DNA from: Nepenthes gracilis
Lineage: Eukaryota; Streptophyta; Magnoliopsida; Caryophyllales; Nepenthaceae
NCBI GenBank assembly: GCA_033239525.1
Contig: BSYO01000036.1
Span: 3,432,126-3,496,125 of the forward strand
Reading direction: 5' to 3'
DNA length: 64,000 nucleotides
Within the stretch, counting starts at the first letter, position 1, and every line of letters begins with the position of its first letter. The position numbers and the translations under genes were made by a program. Shown here piece after piece: positions 48,119 to 60,575 of the stretch. Under the pieces are notes generated by a model, which had not been told where the DNA came from, did no database searches, and saw only the letters and a list, made by a program, of their open reading frames with translations.

Positions 48119-48200
48119 ATGAGGCATTAACTGAGTGGGTAGACTAGAGATTGGACTTTGTGACCTCTAAGTTATAGCTTTGATTTTCTCCCTCCCTTAA
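48119..48200 (+). repeat. Possible degenerate tRNA-derived SINE head
   Basis: It reads like a decayed A box (ACTGAGTGGGTAGAC) followed ~40 bases later by a decayed B box (TAGCTTTGATTTTCTC; consensus GGTTCGATTCTC). No tRNA fold, tail or target duplication was established. Confidence 0.3.
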
Positions 48201-48439
48201 TTCCTGGAGAATTATCCATGGGAATATAAATTTTCATTTTTTAATTAAAAATATTTATATTTTCAAGTATCTTAATAAGAATTAGTAAAAAAAAATTAAA
48301 AAAATAATTTTTACAATAAAAACCTGAGCCTGAAAAAAATGAGAAAACGTAATTTTTTAAAAAATTTTAATTTTTTTAAAGTTAAATAAATATCACTTTA
48401 TTGAAGCAATTACATTTAATTAACATTGCATTATCTACT

Positions 48440-49321
48440 TGTTGTATCTTAGATCATCGGTTCATTAGTATGGATTAAAAAGCCTTTAGATTCCTCACCG
48501 TCCGGAGGTGGTCGCGAAAGGGTTCGGCCTCCGTCTCTATTAATCTAAAACCTACACAACACAATCAACAAATAAGAGGTCAGGGGTCCGGCAGGATTGC
48601 TCTTACTGAGGATACTCCGAAGTTCAAGTCGATAATTTCCCGCAATAAATGAAAATTGGGTGCACGCTAAGAGGTGCGCAAAAATATGCTTGAATGCATG
48701 GGTAGTTCGTAAATGTTTATATGGGAGAGTAATGAGTGGGTAATGGGAGGACCGGCTCCCTGTATGCACCGCAATGGGTGGCTGACTTTTGTCGCGTGAG
48801 AAGGCTGAGAAGTTTGGATCTGAAAAATGGCGGTGGAGTCTATGGTTAATGACGCTGAGTTGATTCTCCAGGATCCCCTCCCCCTTCTCTGTAGAGGAAG
48901 AAGGATTTTATAGGTCCCTTGGCGAGGGGCTTTGGACGCGAGAATCCCTATTGCAAGTGTTCGTTGGCCATTGATTGCTGTCGGCGGTTGTCGACGCGTC
49001 GGTTGTTGTTTAGTGGTGGCAGGTAGATTGCTGGGCGCTACCGACCACACTTAGTCTACCCCTCGAGTTGGGATTGGCGAGCAAGCGGGGTGCCGCTAAG
49101 CATTGTGGTGTTGTGTTACATTGTTTCCTCATTGGCTTCGCTTCTCTACTCTTCCGACGTTCCGGGCGGCAGTATTAATGAGTTGCAAATGGCGTCCATT
49201 GGCTGTTGAACGTGGGCCACCACGTAAGCCACTCTGTAGTGTTGGGCTTCAACTGCCTCTCAGGTAGCTGCTTTGAGGACTGGGTTTTAAATCTCTTTGG
49301 GCCTTTATTTCGGACCCAGCA
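48440..49321 (+). mobile_element. Solo LTR S5, 882 bp, same family as S4
   Basis: Perfect CTACT duplication (48435-48439 and 49322-49326). The start TGTTGTATCTTAGATC equals the S4 start with CG-to-TA and C-to-T changes; the end is GGACCCAGCA. Shared internal words include GGTCCGGCAGGATT, CACCGCAATGGGTGGCTGACTTT and GAGTTGGGATTGGC. GC-rich island. The ORFs inside (48667-49050 and others) have no known family. Confidence 0.82.
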
Positions 49322-49326
49322 CTACT

Positions 49327-49621
49327 TAAAATATCGAATCAATGATTAGGCTTAATATCGATATTATTGTTTAGTGACTTAATATTCCATGGGCACCTCT
49401 AAATTACTTTATTATGAATTAAACTTAATTAAAATTAGATTTTATAGATAACCCATTTATAATCATAATTGGGCTAACTTGTGCACATTTATCATTGTTT
49501 TTAATTGTAAATTATTTTTATTTAAATTTTATATTTAATAAAATTATCTAATAATTAAAATAAATAAAATTATAATACAAATTTTACAAAATTATTTTTA
49601 GTTGTAATCGTATCTAATCCA

Positions 49622-49674
<53 letters not shown>

Positions 49675-50137
49675 TAATTATAATTATAAAAATTAAATTG
49701 TTATATAATAATGAAATTATTAGTTAATTATAATTAATTAAACAATTAAATAAGAATTAACCAACTATATGAAAAATATGCGAAATATCATATATTTATC
49801 TAACATTTACAGTAACGGCAACGTTTTCAACGTTCATTTATAATGAAGAAAATATCGTCAATCATCGATAAATAATCCACTTAAATGAAAAAAACAAATT
49901 AAAAAAAAGAAAATTAAAATAAAGAAAATTGTAAATTCAACCGAATTTTTTGATTTTATACAAGTCATTTATTTCAGGCGATTCTGCCACGTGGATGCGT
50001 GTCATCGGATAAATCCGTAGTGTAGGGACAAAGACTTTTCTGACAGTCGCCGAACGTCTCAAATTCAACGCGCAAAGAGCCGTCGCGTGACCGGCACGTT
50101 CTCTCTCTCTCTCTATTTTTGTGAAAAATTTCTGCGA
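49327..50137. other. AT-rich spacer and 3' flank of the RING-H2 gene
   Basis: Contains an (AAT)n microsatellite at 49622-49672. From about 49970 the sequence becomes GC-richer; 50040-50137 is the probable 3' UTR of the minus-strand gene, with a CT/GA run at 50100-50113. The minus ORF 49974-50210 overlaps the gene end in another frame and is not supported. Confidence 0.45.
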
Positions 50138-51106
50138 TCACCTTGGTGTCCGAGTCCGACTCGGCGGAGTCTCTGCTCGCCGTAGCTCGGTATCCGACTC
50201 GGTGCTGCAACTCGTCCCGATGCCAGAAGGTGAGGGGAGTGGTCTCTTGCCCCTACTCAAAATCCTCTTAAATGACAGTATCCGACTTGTTGGAGACTTA
50301 AACTCGTGACTCGCGGGTGATCTCGGTCCCAACTCGGCCAGGTTGTTGAAGCTCTCAACCCTTCTGGGCACCTCTATCGACACACCAACCAGCTCCACCG
50401 TCTTCCTCCGTGCCCAAATCGATGGAAAATCCATCTCCGCGGACGATTGGGGCTGACTTATTTGCTCACGCCGGCCCTCTCCAGCCTCGTTCTGACAATC
50501 AGCGCAAAACTCGAAACTCCGAGCCGGGTCAGTCCCAGTCAACTCATCGATCTCAACAACAACATCGGCCGGATCGGAATTGGGTTTCGCCGCCGGGAAG
50601 TTCCCGTCTACGGGGGACCGGCAGAGTGGGCAGGTGGAGTGGGAATGGAACCACATATCAATGCAACCCACATGGAAGCTGTGATTACATTTGGGCAGAA
50701 TACGGCCCTTCTCCCCCTCCTCAAATTCCGACAGGCAGACAGCGCATTCCGGCGGCGGCTTCTCGTCGCCGTCTTGGAGCTCGGACGAGTGGTAGGTGAA
50801 TGTGGGCAGGGACTTGATGACGGAGTCTTCGAGGCCGCGCGTGTCGACGCCGACGATGCTTCCTGGGCTGTCGGACTCAACGTAGAAGACCAGATGGGTC
50901 CGGCGGCGGTCCCGTCGGTGGAGGCGGCGTACGCGACGGATGTACCACCGGGCGTAGACGTGGAGACAGATCATGAGGATGACAACGGTGAACAAGACTA
51001 ATATGGCGCTCAGCATGATCTTGCCGCCTACGGCATAGCTCTTCGGCCCTTGTGACTCGTCGAAGGGTTCGCCCGACGTTTTGCCAGGAAAAAGGTCGTC
51101 GCTCAT
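50138..51106 (-). CDS. ATL-type RING-H2 E3 ubiquitin ligase, 322 aa
   Basis: Single-exon gene. The frame is open from 51316, but the ATG at 51106 is preferred: its context (CCGCCATGAG) is good, the protein then has the family layout, and the upstream frame reads like a CT-rich leader. Residues ~28-50 form one membrane helix followed by a basic segment (RRVRRLHRRDRRR). The GLD motif is GLEDSVIKSLPTF (91-103). The RING-H2 finger spans 121-162 (Cys 121, 124, 140; His 142, 145; Cys 148, 159, 162), with the E2-contacting Trp at 152. The C-terminal half is Ser/Pro/Arg-rich. Such proteins pass ubiquitin from an E2 to substrates at membranes, often in defence or hormone responses; the substrate is unknown. 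All metal ligands are present, so it is probably functional. Confidence 0.93.
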   Translation of the reverse strand: MSDDLFPGKTSGEPFDESQGPKSYAVGGKIMLSAILVLFTVVILMICLHVYARWYIRRVRRLHRRDRRRTHLVFYVESDSPGSIVGVDTRGLEDSVIKSLPTFTYHSSELQDGDEKPPPECAVCLSEFEEGEKGRILPKCNHSFHVGCIDMWFHSHSTCPLCRSPVDGNFPAAKPNSDPADVVVEIDELTGTDPARSFEFCADCQNEAGEGRREQISQPQSSAEMDFPSIWARRKTVELVGVSIEVPRRVESFNNLAELGPRSPASHEFKSPTSRILSFKRILSRGKRPLPSPSGIGTSCSTESDTELRRAETPPSRTRTPR

Positions 51107-51330
51107 GGCGGTGGCTGTTGAAGGTAGAAGACGAAGAGTTTTACAGAGTTGAATGGAAGACGAAGAGAGCGATTGTCTGATATTGCAGAGAAGAGAGAGA
51201 GAGAGTGATGTTAATATTAATGGAGGGGAGAAGCGGTTACTAAAGGGAAATTTCGTAGAGGGCTTCCACGAACTCTGTAGTCTGTAATGAAAACCGAGGG
51301 CGTTCACAAATGGCAATTTGGAAGTCTAAG
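51107..51330 (-). promoter_or_regulatory. 5' leader of the RING-H2 gene
   Basis: On the gene strand it contains a (CT)n run at 51206-51188 and further CT-rich sequence, typical of plant 5' leaders. Two in-frame ATGs upstream of 51106 (the first at 51316) are possible alternative starts; the added 70 residues show no domain. Confidence 0.5.
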
Positions 51331-54300
51331 CGACCGCCATGGTTGACGACGGAGGATTTGGTGGGAAATTGACAAAACGAGTCTTCTGTCACACTTCTTG
51401 CCTTGAGGATTTTTTAATTGTTATACCAAACGGCTTCGGAAATTGGAGTTATTGAAAATAATTAAATAAATATATTATATTATATTTATATATATTAAAA
51501 ATATTTTTTGGTTTCATTGTTAAATTTTATTGCGATATAAATTTTGTTGCATTAAAAAATTGGTTGAATTTTGGAAAAAAACTTAAATTTGGCTTATTTT
51601 TTATTAAAAATATGATGGGTATTGAAATGGATGCATTTCAAAAATTTAAATTAATATACAAAGTAAAAAATTATTAATTTTTAATACGACATTCGAATGA
51701 TGACGGATCCAAATTTTATAATTCTTAATTTGGATATCGCTCATCATAATAGAATAATTAGATATAATAGGTATATAGGACTCGCTTCTTAATATATCAT
51801 CTAATATTTAAATTAGTGATTTTTTTAGCAGATAGAAAGATAATAAAAAAAACATGAGTATTGAAGGTAAATGGGAATTTGAAGAACTTTTGCTCCTTTT
51901 TATACACTTAAATAATTGAGTGTTTTTCTCTCATTTTATTTGCGAGAAGAGAAAATTATAACCTAGGGCCCTACTCGATCAGTTAGTATTTGAAATCGCT
52001 ATAAATATTTAGAGTTGTTTCTGAATAATTATGTGAATGGGTTACTTTAAGTGTATAATTGTCATCCCAATTTAATAAGATAATCGTTTAGTTATTGACA
52101 ATGAAACTGTTTTAGCCGTTTTTTGTATCGATTAATTAATTGGCTCGTAATTATCTTTCAATTTTTTGGTAATCGATCATTTAAATTAAGTCTTTCGATT
52201 ATTGTCCCACAGAGTTATTATATGACCATTTAGACTCGCTTTGTTGCTTTTTTATTTGGGTGACTGTAATCTTGATTTTTGATCCAAATTTATATTAGGC
52301 TGATCTATCTTGGGTTATATATATCAAAAATATATAAAATTAAAAATATAAATTTGAGAAAGAATTAGGAAAAAAATAGTAGAATTTTAAAAAAATAAAT
52401 AATGTAATCATATTTTTTATTTATTTATTAATAAAAGAGTATTGAAGCTGTTTATTTGTTTGTTTGGGGCCCGATAATTATGCCTTAAAATTGGAAAAAC
52501 CAGACCCACCAAACAATCAAAAAGTCACTTGTCAGCGTTTTCCCACCTTCCCAAAAGTCCCGAAATTTAGCTGTTAACATTAAATATTTTAAAATAATTT
52601 ATTTTTAACTCTTTGCAATTTTTAAAAATAAAAAAAAATAATAAAATGAGATCCTTAAAAATAATATAATTATTTTATATTATTTGCTTTATAAAATAAA
52701 ATAAGATCTTTAGATCATTATTTGACCTGATAATTCAAAATAAGAACAAATTTAAAAAAGATATAGTTAGATCAGACCGAATAATATCTGATCAACCCGG
52801 CCAAAATATTTAATTGTGTTCGTCTATAAGCTAAATCGAGTCGGTTTGAAGCCAATTTATAAATATTTTTTTTATTTTTAGTATATTTATTTTAAATAAA
52901 TATATATTTGCATACAAAACATTTAAAAATAAATAAAATTTCAAGTATTATAATATTTACGATAAAACATTACATATATGTATATTTTAATGAAAAATTT
53001 TTACATAAAAATTATTATAATCTATTAAAATATTTTTTTTAAAAAATAATATTTAATCAAAATAAAGAATATAATTACAATATATTTATATAGGTCTAAT
53101 AAGTTAATTGGGTTTAATTTGTGGCTGTATCTGCCGATAATAATTTTTATATTGATTAAATCTTATAAAATTTTAAATATATATGATCGGATAGATCATC
53201 TAAAATGATCGATTGAACAATTCAATTTTAATCAGATCTAATTCTAATATATTATATAACTCTGTATCTTATACTAAATATATTTTTAAATGATAACTTT
53301 ATAGGTAAAAAATAGGGTTCTATTATAAACCATTTTAATAATACACTCTAATATCTTAGCAACTATAAAGATCATTTTAAAATTAATAAAAGAAAAAAAA
53401 TTATGACTATATTTTAATATCGTATATTAATATTACAATTTTATTTTAAACTTACAAATTTTAACTATTAAAAAAATAATAAAATCTAATAATTAAAAGA
53501 ATTATAACAAAAACCAACATATAATCTTTTTCTTTAGGGGAAAAAAAATTCAATTAATGGCCGAAGAAATGATGGCTTCTTGGAGCTGCAAGTCCACGCG
53601 AATGGGGACTCCTTGTCCCTCTTTTCAGTCCCAAACGAGTCCACTGCGCGTATGAAGAATAATCAACACGAGAGAAAGACCAAAGGTATGGAAATGACCA
53701 ATTGGGTCACCATCATGTACCCATGGTGCTCCGAATTCAAGGCGTATATCGTGAATTTAAATTTTAATTCAATCTGAGATATTTTATAATTGATGGTTAA
53801 ATATTATAATTTAAAATTTCAAATATTAGAAATCAGAATAAGATATAGTCGGTATATAATTTGATATGTAATTTATACTCTAATGCTCTGGTTAGAATCA
53901 CTTTTGACAAATTAAAATGTGAAAATGAAAGGAAATGAAGAGAAGTTTATAGAGAAATGTGCTCTGAGATTTTTTAGAGAAAATGTTATATAAAAGATCT
54001 GTTTTTAATTTTTTTTATCCGTAGGTCTAAGTACTGTTGAATTTAGATTTTTTGGTGAATGGTGATGAGTATTTAAAAGAAGTTGCCTTTTATGTGTTAA
54101 AGAGTTCTGTATTTATAGATGTTTTTGAAAGTGATTTTTTTACCCTTTTTGCATGGTCATCTTCTAAGTCAGTTACTCATCTATGTGGCACATTTTGATA
54201 ACATCTAGCAGTGTGCTATGGTCATACCCGATTATCATGCCTCATTTTTTTGATTTTGGAGCCTAGATTATCATAAAAAAATCATTAATATAGCGGGCCT

Positions 54301-56994
54301 TTGTTACACAATTGAATTATAGAGATGATTATTCAAACAATGAGTTTAGGCCGTGTTTGATGTAGTTTGTTGGGTAGTAAGAGCTTCTTTTACATAATCA
54401 ATTAGGTACATAATCAATTAGGCTTATCACAATACATATATCTGATCTAACAAGTCGAGTTTTTGACAAATTAGATAGTCGGATAAAATGGTGTTTTGGA
54501 ATTTGATCCCTTGTGTTTGGTGTGCGTTTTGGTAATATGTCTCCCTATTGACAGGGTGTTTCTTGGCAAGATGCTTTTGCCCAAATATGTTCAAATAAGA
54601 TAGACCTTTATGAAATCCTTTCTACTTCTATGTTCTGATTGCACCAATTTTGATTTTCGAGTAGATATTCCACCATTTTATTATTAAACCCATATATATA
54701 TATATATCTTGTTGGGACAATGCGTAAGTTGTGTTGACAAAAATATTTTGAATTGATCGTTGAAAAAAAGTCATTGTTGCTTATAAATACGTGTGACAAA
54801 TGGGTCAAGTTACTCGTGGCATGGGCTAATTAGCCTGATTTGAACATTGTTAAGCTGCATTAAGTACGAACAAACATTACAAATTGTACCAAACCAAAAA
54901 AGGTAAGCATATGACATGCGAGCCCAATCATATTGTGCTTGACATAGCTTATATGTGTATATATAATTTAAATGGTTATGACCGTTCAACAGCATAACTA
55001 TTTTTTAATTTAAAAAATTAAATTTTAAGTAAAATAAAAAATTATAAATATTTTATACCATTATGATTATTTTTGTACCATTCTCTTTATTTTTGTTTTA
55101 ATTCTTTCACTATTATTCTATAATAAGTGATACTGGATTACTGATATAATTTTTTATTATTAATTTTTATATATAATTTATATATTAATATTATTATTTT
55201 AAAATTTAAGGCACATGATTTTTTAAGTTTTAATAATGAAAAAATTTGAAAAATAAAATAGAACAGAAGATGCTTATTTCCAAAAAGTAGGCTATACTCA
55301 TGTGACATACCAGAACATATTTAATATGCTCATTATTTTCAAATGTTAGTCAAAACTCAAAATTTAAACAAATTTGGATAAATAAATTGGTCTTAATAAT
55401 ATTAGTTTATAATTACCATAATGTGACATACTTATTAATCGTGCCATATTGTGTTCATTTTATAATACTATGTCAACAAGTAATACAAGACAAATTTATG
55501 TTATAAAAGTGTCATGTATTAATAATATGAACATATTTAATATAAGTTCAAATCTTTTATTTTGTGTCATGCCCACATACCTATGGACCATCAATTTTCT
55601 GGACGTGATAATTTGGTGGTGGTGGACTGAAGGTGGTGGGTGGCACAACTGAGCTCGAAAGGCTTCTAAACCCTCTTGCTGGAGTTTCCTCATAGACCAC
55701 AAAGAACTAGGGCCTAGACTTTTAGAAGTCGTGCCAATTTCAGAGAACGGATTTTCACAGTAAAGTATAATATAATCGAATAAATCTCTAAAATAGAATT
55801 ATAGAATGAATTTTAGATCAACTCAAGCAAACCCGAAGAGAATTTTGAAAGTATATCAAATAATACCCTAAAGGGTTCCAAATTTTTAGCCATCAACTGC
55901 CTACACAATTCTCTAAATAATTGAATAAGCATCCTAATACTACAATTATGAAGGGCTCTAGGTCCGCTTCTTGGTGTTTTAGCAGACCTTGGTTTATATT
56001 GCTTTGGACCGAGAAATTTGGTGGTGCACGAGATCCGCACCATGTTGGTTCATTGCAGACCAACAAAAAGTAGTTTTGCACTGAGAAATTCAGCACCGCA
56101 AGAGACCTGCGCAATGGTGGTTATATGTAGTTCAGCTTTTGCCACTCGATCGCTTGAGCACCTCGCTATCATTCGGGTACTCTAGCAATCTATGGAAGCC
56201 TTGGATTTGCAGGACTTTATGTTAACCTGTGGCTGATTTTTCAAAGTACAACATCTAATATGTGAATATCTGCTTGTTTTCATGTATCACTTCTTCTTCC
56301 TTTGTTAATAACACTAACTTCATCAAAGGTTTCTTTGGGTTGCTCATCTAGGAAAGTCTTAACATAAAAGATCAAGTGCATGTATTTATTAATCATTACA
56401 TTCTTAATATGATTTAATTATCAGAAAAACACTTCAACAGTATTGGCCCTCATAATATTTTTAAAAGACTGGTTCAAAGAACATTGCATGATTGTAAGAT
56501 TCGAGGAACACTATACATAAAGTCAAACATAATAAAAAAATATTCAGACTATACTCAATGAATATTTTTTAAATATCTTCGAATAATATGACAGTTCATT
56601 TATATAAGAATATTGTCTCATATGATATGACATTTGTTTAGCTATTATGAGCCCATTCTTTGATGAAAAGAGGGGCATTATGTGATTGAGGAAATAATCT
56701 TCTGCTTGCACTATAAATGGCCAAGACTAAACTATCTCTTATGCTGTGGTTGAGAATGTCATTATTTTTTGTCACGACTCATCTTTAAGAGGGAAGTTAT
56801 AATAAAAATATTTACTGTGAAGTCATCTTTATTCTGATTTTGAGAGAGAAAGGGGTATTAACGCATAATTATTTGCAATCTCATTTAAACATAGTGAATG
56901 GGAGAGAAATGTGATTTTATGTTCTTCAAGATAAGAATGTGTTCTCTATATTTTTTTATTTTGAATGTATTGTAAATTTTTTATATCACATAAT
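51331..56994. other. AT-rich intergenic DNA, no gene recognised
   Basis: Mostly low-complexity AT sequence. A small GC-balanced island at 53560-53760 carries a 65-aa ORF without known domain. Segment 55000-55260 resembles the AT-rich repeat at 38450-38560 (GTGATACTGGATTACTGATA against GTGATACAATATCAAACTGA). At 56002-56125 two diverged copies of ACCGAGAAATTTGGTGGTGC / CACTGAGAAATTCAGCACCG sit ~69 bases apart. Confidence 0.4.
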
Positions 56995-57656
56995 TGTTGG
57001 GTTTGGGTCATTTCCATCTTGGCCTATATTCATTTGATGTGTTGATTAGTGGTACAGACAAGGGTGCCTGAGGTGCCGATTTACGAAGAGGTAGGCTTGA
57101 GGTATGCCCAAGGGGCGCCTAAGGTGTTGATTTACAAATGGGCGTGCTCGAGGTGCACTTGACAGGTACTCGAATATGACTCACAATATAAAAATACGTT
57201 GACATATTTTTAGGGTTAATTACTTACATTTTTCAGATTAGAGGGTGCCATTAGTGAGAAAAAAAAAGGGAAAGAGAAACAAAAGGGAGAAGAGGAATAT
57301 TCGAGCATCTAGTTGAGTTACGAATCAAATTTCAATCTCTATAACCCTGAATATGCTGTTCTTAGAATCGTAAAGAAAATTTTTCCTAATTATTTTTCTA
57401 CTATTTTGTAATATACTTATTGTTACTCAATTTGATTTATATAAGGTATTGAGTCCTTTATTATTGGGGTTTGTATTACTGAAATACTGTATAGTGGAGA
57501 TACTTTTGAACAAATTATCCCGTAATTTTTTTTTCTTATTCTTAAGAGAATTTTTCACATAAAAATTATATCTTTCATTATTCATAATTGTTATATATTT
57601 ATTGTAAATTGTTAATTATTTTTTTATGATTTAAATAAGTAATCCGAATCCCAACA
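56995..57656 (+). mobile_element. Solo LTR S6, 662 bp (copia-like layout)
   Basis: Perfect ATAAT duplication (56990-56994 and 57657-57661). Ends TGTTGGGTTTGGG and GAATCCCAACA. It holds a GA-rich segment (57255-57300), a TATA-like TTTATATAAGG at 57437 and AATTTTTCACATAAAAATT near the end, reminiscent of copia U5 regions. The CpG-containing GGTGCCTGAGGTGCC words near 57065 resemble those of the chromovirus LTRs, perhaps by chance. Confidence 0.72.
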
Positions 57657-57661
57657 ATAAT

Positions 57662-59499
57662 TGATTTATATGCATTGAGTAAGGTACATCATTTATATAT
57701 ATTTTGCATTATAATTTGTGAATTAACAAAATAATTAAAGGATACTGCCTATGCATTCCATATCTTAAAAGATTTTAGCATCCATCCTCTTTTATTGGAA
57801 CCCTATTTATATTAGGCACTCGTTTTGTCCTTAAATATGATGAGTATAAGTTGATTGTTGTATGACTTTCTCATTTGGTAAGTTGGAATAAGATGTTTTG
57901 ATATCTATCTAAAGGGCTTGTGTGGCAACCCGAATTCGATCAACAATCATGAATTTGAACCATCACATTAACTTTTAAAATCAGGAGTTATTATCATTAA
58001 TAATTTAATAAATGAAATGTCAATAATAACTATAAATACTATCATAAAAAATAATAATAAAGTAATAAAATCAATCATATATTACCATCAATAATAGAGA
58101 CACAACTTGGGAGAACAATATCTTAAAACTAGCAATGTCTATAGATATAAATAATCACCAATTGCAACATAATATATCTAATTTTTGAGATCCTTATCAT
58201 GCAAGCAATTCAACTAAACTCAATTATTGGTAAGTTCTATCTGCCCAACACTAATTTGCAACTAAGAACATATAATGATGAGTCAAATGTCTAACAATTG
58301 ATATAATCAATAAAATTAGAATACAATAAAATATCTCGGATAATAATATTAAATATATACAATATTGATAATAATAAGCAATAAACCATTAATTATCCGA
58401 AACACAACGTCATATCGTCATTACGACTCAAAAATTACAAAGGCAACAGAAATATCAAGAATACAACCGAAATTTCAATGAATTCGAATATCAATACGGA
58501 TATATATTCAATTAGATCTATCTTAATAAAGGTTATAATTATATAACATATCACATCAATACTGAGTAGTATTGACAATTGAGTAGTATTCACGAGGTAC
58601 CAATACTGATAAATTTGATAAGTGACCAAATTTATAATCTAATGATATTTTGTCATATGTGTGTAAAAGTATCGAATTCAAATCATATGATGAATATTTT
58701 TGTTAGAATATGTCATGCTCTTACTTTTGTGGTCTAACCAGGAGCTATGCTCAAATGGATAACGAATACTCTATCTCAAGTCATATGTCAAACTCAACCT
58801 CTTTCAATATGATATCCATTAATATTTAAATGCTTATTGTTCACTGAATTATAAGAATCACTCCAAAAAAATAGACCTCAAACCTTTGGATATAGAATAG
58901 GTGTCGGACGATTATAAATTAGATTATGATTTTGCAGGTTTCATATTTCTTAATGCAGTAATATTTTCATATAATTTTTTTTACTTAATTATAGATTTAG
59001 TTTGGGCCATCATACAAATTTGTGATTTTAAAATATATCATATGTATTATTATTTCTATAATTAATAATTTAAACTGACTATGATTTCAACTATTTCAAG
59101 AAGAATATATAGTGGTGTTACATGTTGTATACAAAACCTTTTTGCTAGATATTCTAAGATTCTGAATTTACAATATAAATAAATATTTAGCATAACTCAT
59201 ATTTATTTTGTGTGATTGGTTTGTTTGAGGGTCCAACCTGAAAAGTTAGTGTTACTTAATGTAAATTAAAATTAATGTTAGTGGCAATAGTAGAGGGTTA
59301 TAATCTATTAAAAATTTGACCCACCAGTTATATTATTTGTATGGTACTTGCACTAGTATTTTAGTTGTGATTTTGGAGCCTAATTTATAGCCGTTTCTTC
59401 TCTTATAGCCTTATTTGAAAATAGTAAAACATCTTCTCCTTTGCCCCTATTTTTTATTTAGTATTTTATACATAAATTTTATATTTTTAACATACAATT
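57662..59499. other. AT-rich intergenic DNA, possible eroded repeats
   Basis: No gene recognised. TGTGGCAACCCGAATTCGATC at 57921 looks like a chromovirus LTR start but has no matching end. The stretch 58730-58810 (TGCTCAAATGGATAACGAAT ... TCAAACTCAACCTC) looks like a decayed SINE A/B-box pair. Confidence 0.3.
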
Positions 59500-60104
59500 T
59501 GTTGGATACGGTCTAAAGATCGACCCAACTCGTTGATATATGAAATTCTCGAATAATAAGCCCATAAAAAAATATTAATCAACTATATTATTAGGTTTGA
59601 AATGACCAGACATATGAAGATATAAAAGACCCAAGTGTCAAGTTGCAATATGATTAATAAATTTGAATGGTTAATTCTGACTAATGGTTACATGAACCAA
59701 TTGATGAATGATCAAATTAAATAAATAGTTAATACGCTTAAAGGATAAGCATTAAACTTAGAATTTATGAAGCGTTTGGACTATCTAATTCTCAACAAAT
59801 ATAATACTTCAATTAATGCACAATCATGCTACTTTTAGAAATATGCATTGATTGGTAATAAGGTTATAAATATACTTATTTTTTTTTTGAAACATGAGGA
59901 GTCACTCAAAATAGCAAGTATCGGATTCTAAACCTCTATATACTTGCAAATCTCAAAAATCATATAGCCATATCATCAAATTTTCACTCTTTGATCCTCA
60001 ACCTCTAATTATTTTTTATTTTCTAATAATTTAAATATCGGATGATATTTTAAAAAATGAGTTTTGTATCATTTAACATTTTATTAAGTATTATAGAGTA
60101 TAAT

Positions 60105-60575
60105 TGTAATGTCCCCGGAGCATCCGCACTGACGATATTGTCCGCTTTGGACCGTCCCCTGCCGCTTAGGCCGTCACAGGGCGCCTCACGGTTTTGTTCC
60201 TGGCAGACCCTCACGGGCCCCCAAAACGGGTCGCCAATGGAAGAGGTATCCACACCCTTTATCAGGCGTGCTTCGTTCCCCTCTCCATCCGATGTGGGAC
60301 TCTACAGTCCACCCCCCTGGGGACCCAGCGTCCTCGCTGGCACACCGAACCGGATCCCGGCTCTGATACCATCTGTAACGTCCCCGGAGCATCCACACTG
60401 ACGATATTGTCCGCTTTGGACCGTCTCCTGCCGCCTAGGCCGTCGCAGGGCGCCTCACGGTTTTGTTCCTGGCAGACCCTCACGGGCCTCCAAAACGCGT
60501 CGCCAATGGAAGAGGTATCCACACCCTTTATCAGGCGTGCTTCGTTCCCCTCTCCATCCGATGTGGGACTCTACA
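60105..60575 (-). mobile_element. Complete TRIM (terminal-repeat retrotransposon in miniature), 471 bp
   Basis: Two 202-bp LTRs (60105-60306 and 60374-60575) flank only 67 internal bases. On the minus strand the order is LTR (TGTAGAGTCCC ... GGGGACGTTACA), GA, primer site TGGTATCAGAGCCGGG (complement of initiator tRNA-Met), a short spacer, purine tract CCCCAGGGGGGTGGAC, then the second LTR. A perfect 5-bp duplication ATAAT lies at 60100-60104 and 60576-60580. The LTRs differ at 7 of 202 positions, making it the youngest insertion visible here. It has no protein and would depend on enzymes in trans. Overlapping ORFs (60050-60613) are LTR reading frames without support. Confidence 0.92.
60307..60373 (-). 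other. TRIM internal region: primer site and polypurine tract
   Basis: The 67-bp internal segment contains the complement of GATGGTATCAGAGCCGGGAT (primer site) and of the G-rich purine tract, the only cis-signals needed for reverse transcription. Confidence 0.88.

Noticed and set aside
50447..51001. 184-aa plus-strand ORF antisense to the RING-H2 gene
   Set aside because: Lies inside a gene with a complete RING-H2 motif on the other strand; no recognisable domain.
51107..51316. N-terminal extension of the RING-H2 protein to the ATG at 51316
   Set aside because: The 70 extra residues are leader-like (translated CT-rich DNA) and the internal ATG has better context and family layout.
57921..58400. 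TGTGGCAACCCGAATTCGATC as the start of another chromovirus LTR
   Set aside because: The start looks right, but no end with a matching 5-bp duplication was found; a GCTTG match at 61084 would need an implausible 3.1-kb span.
58730..58810. tRNA gene or SINE
   Set aside because: A- and B-box-like words only; no cloverleaf, no acceptor stem pairing, no tail.
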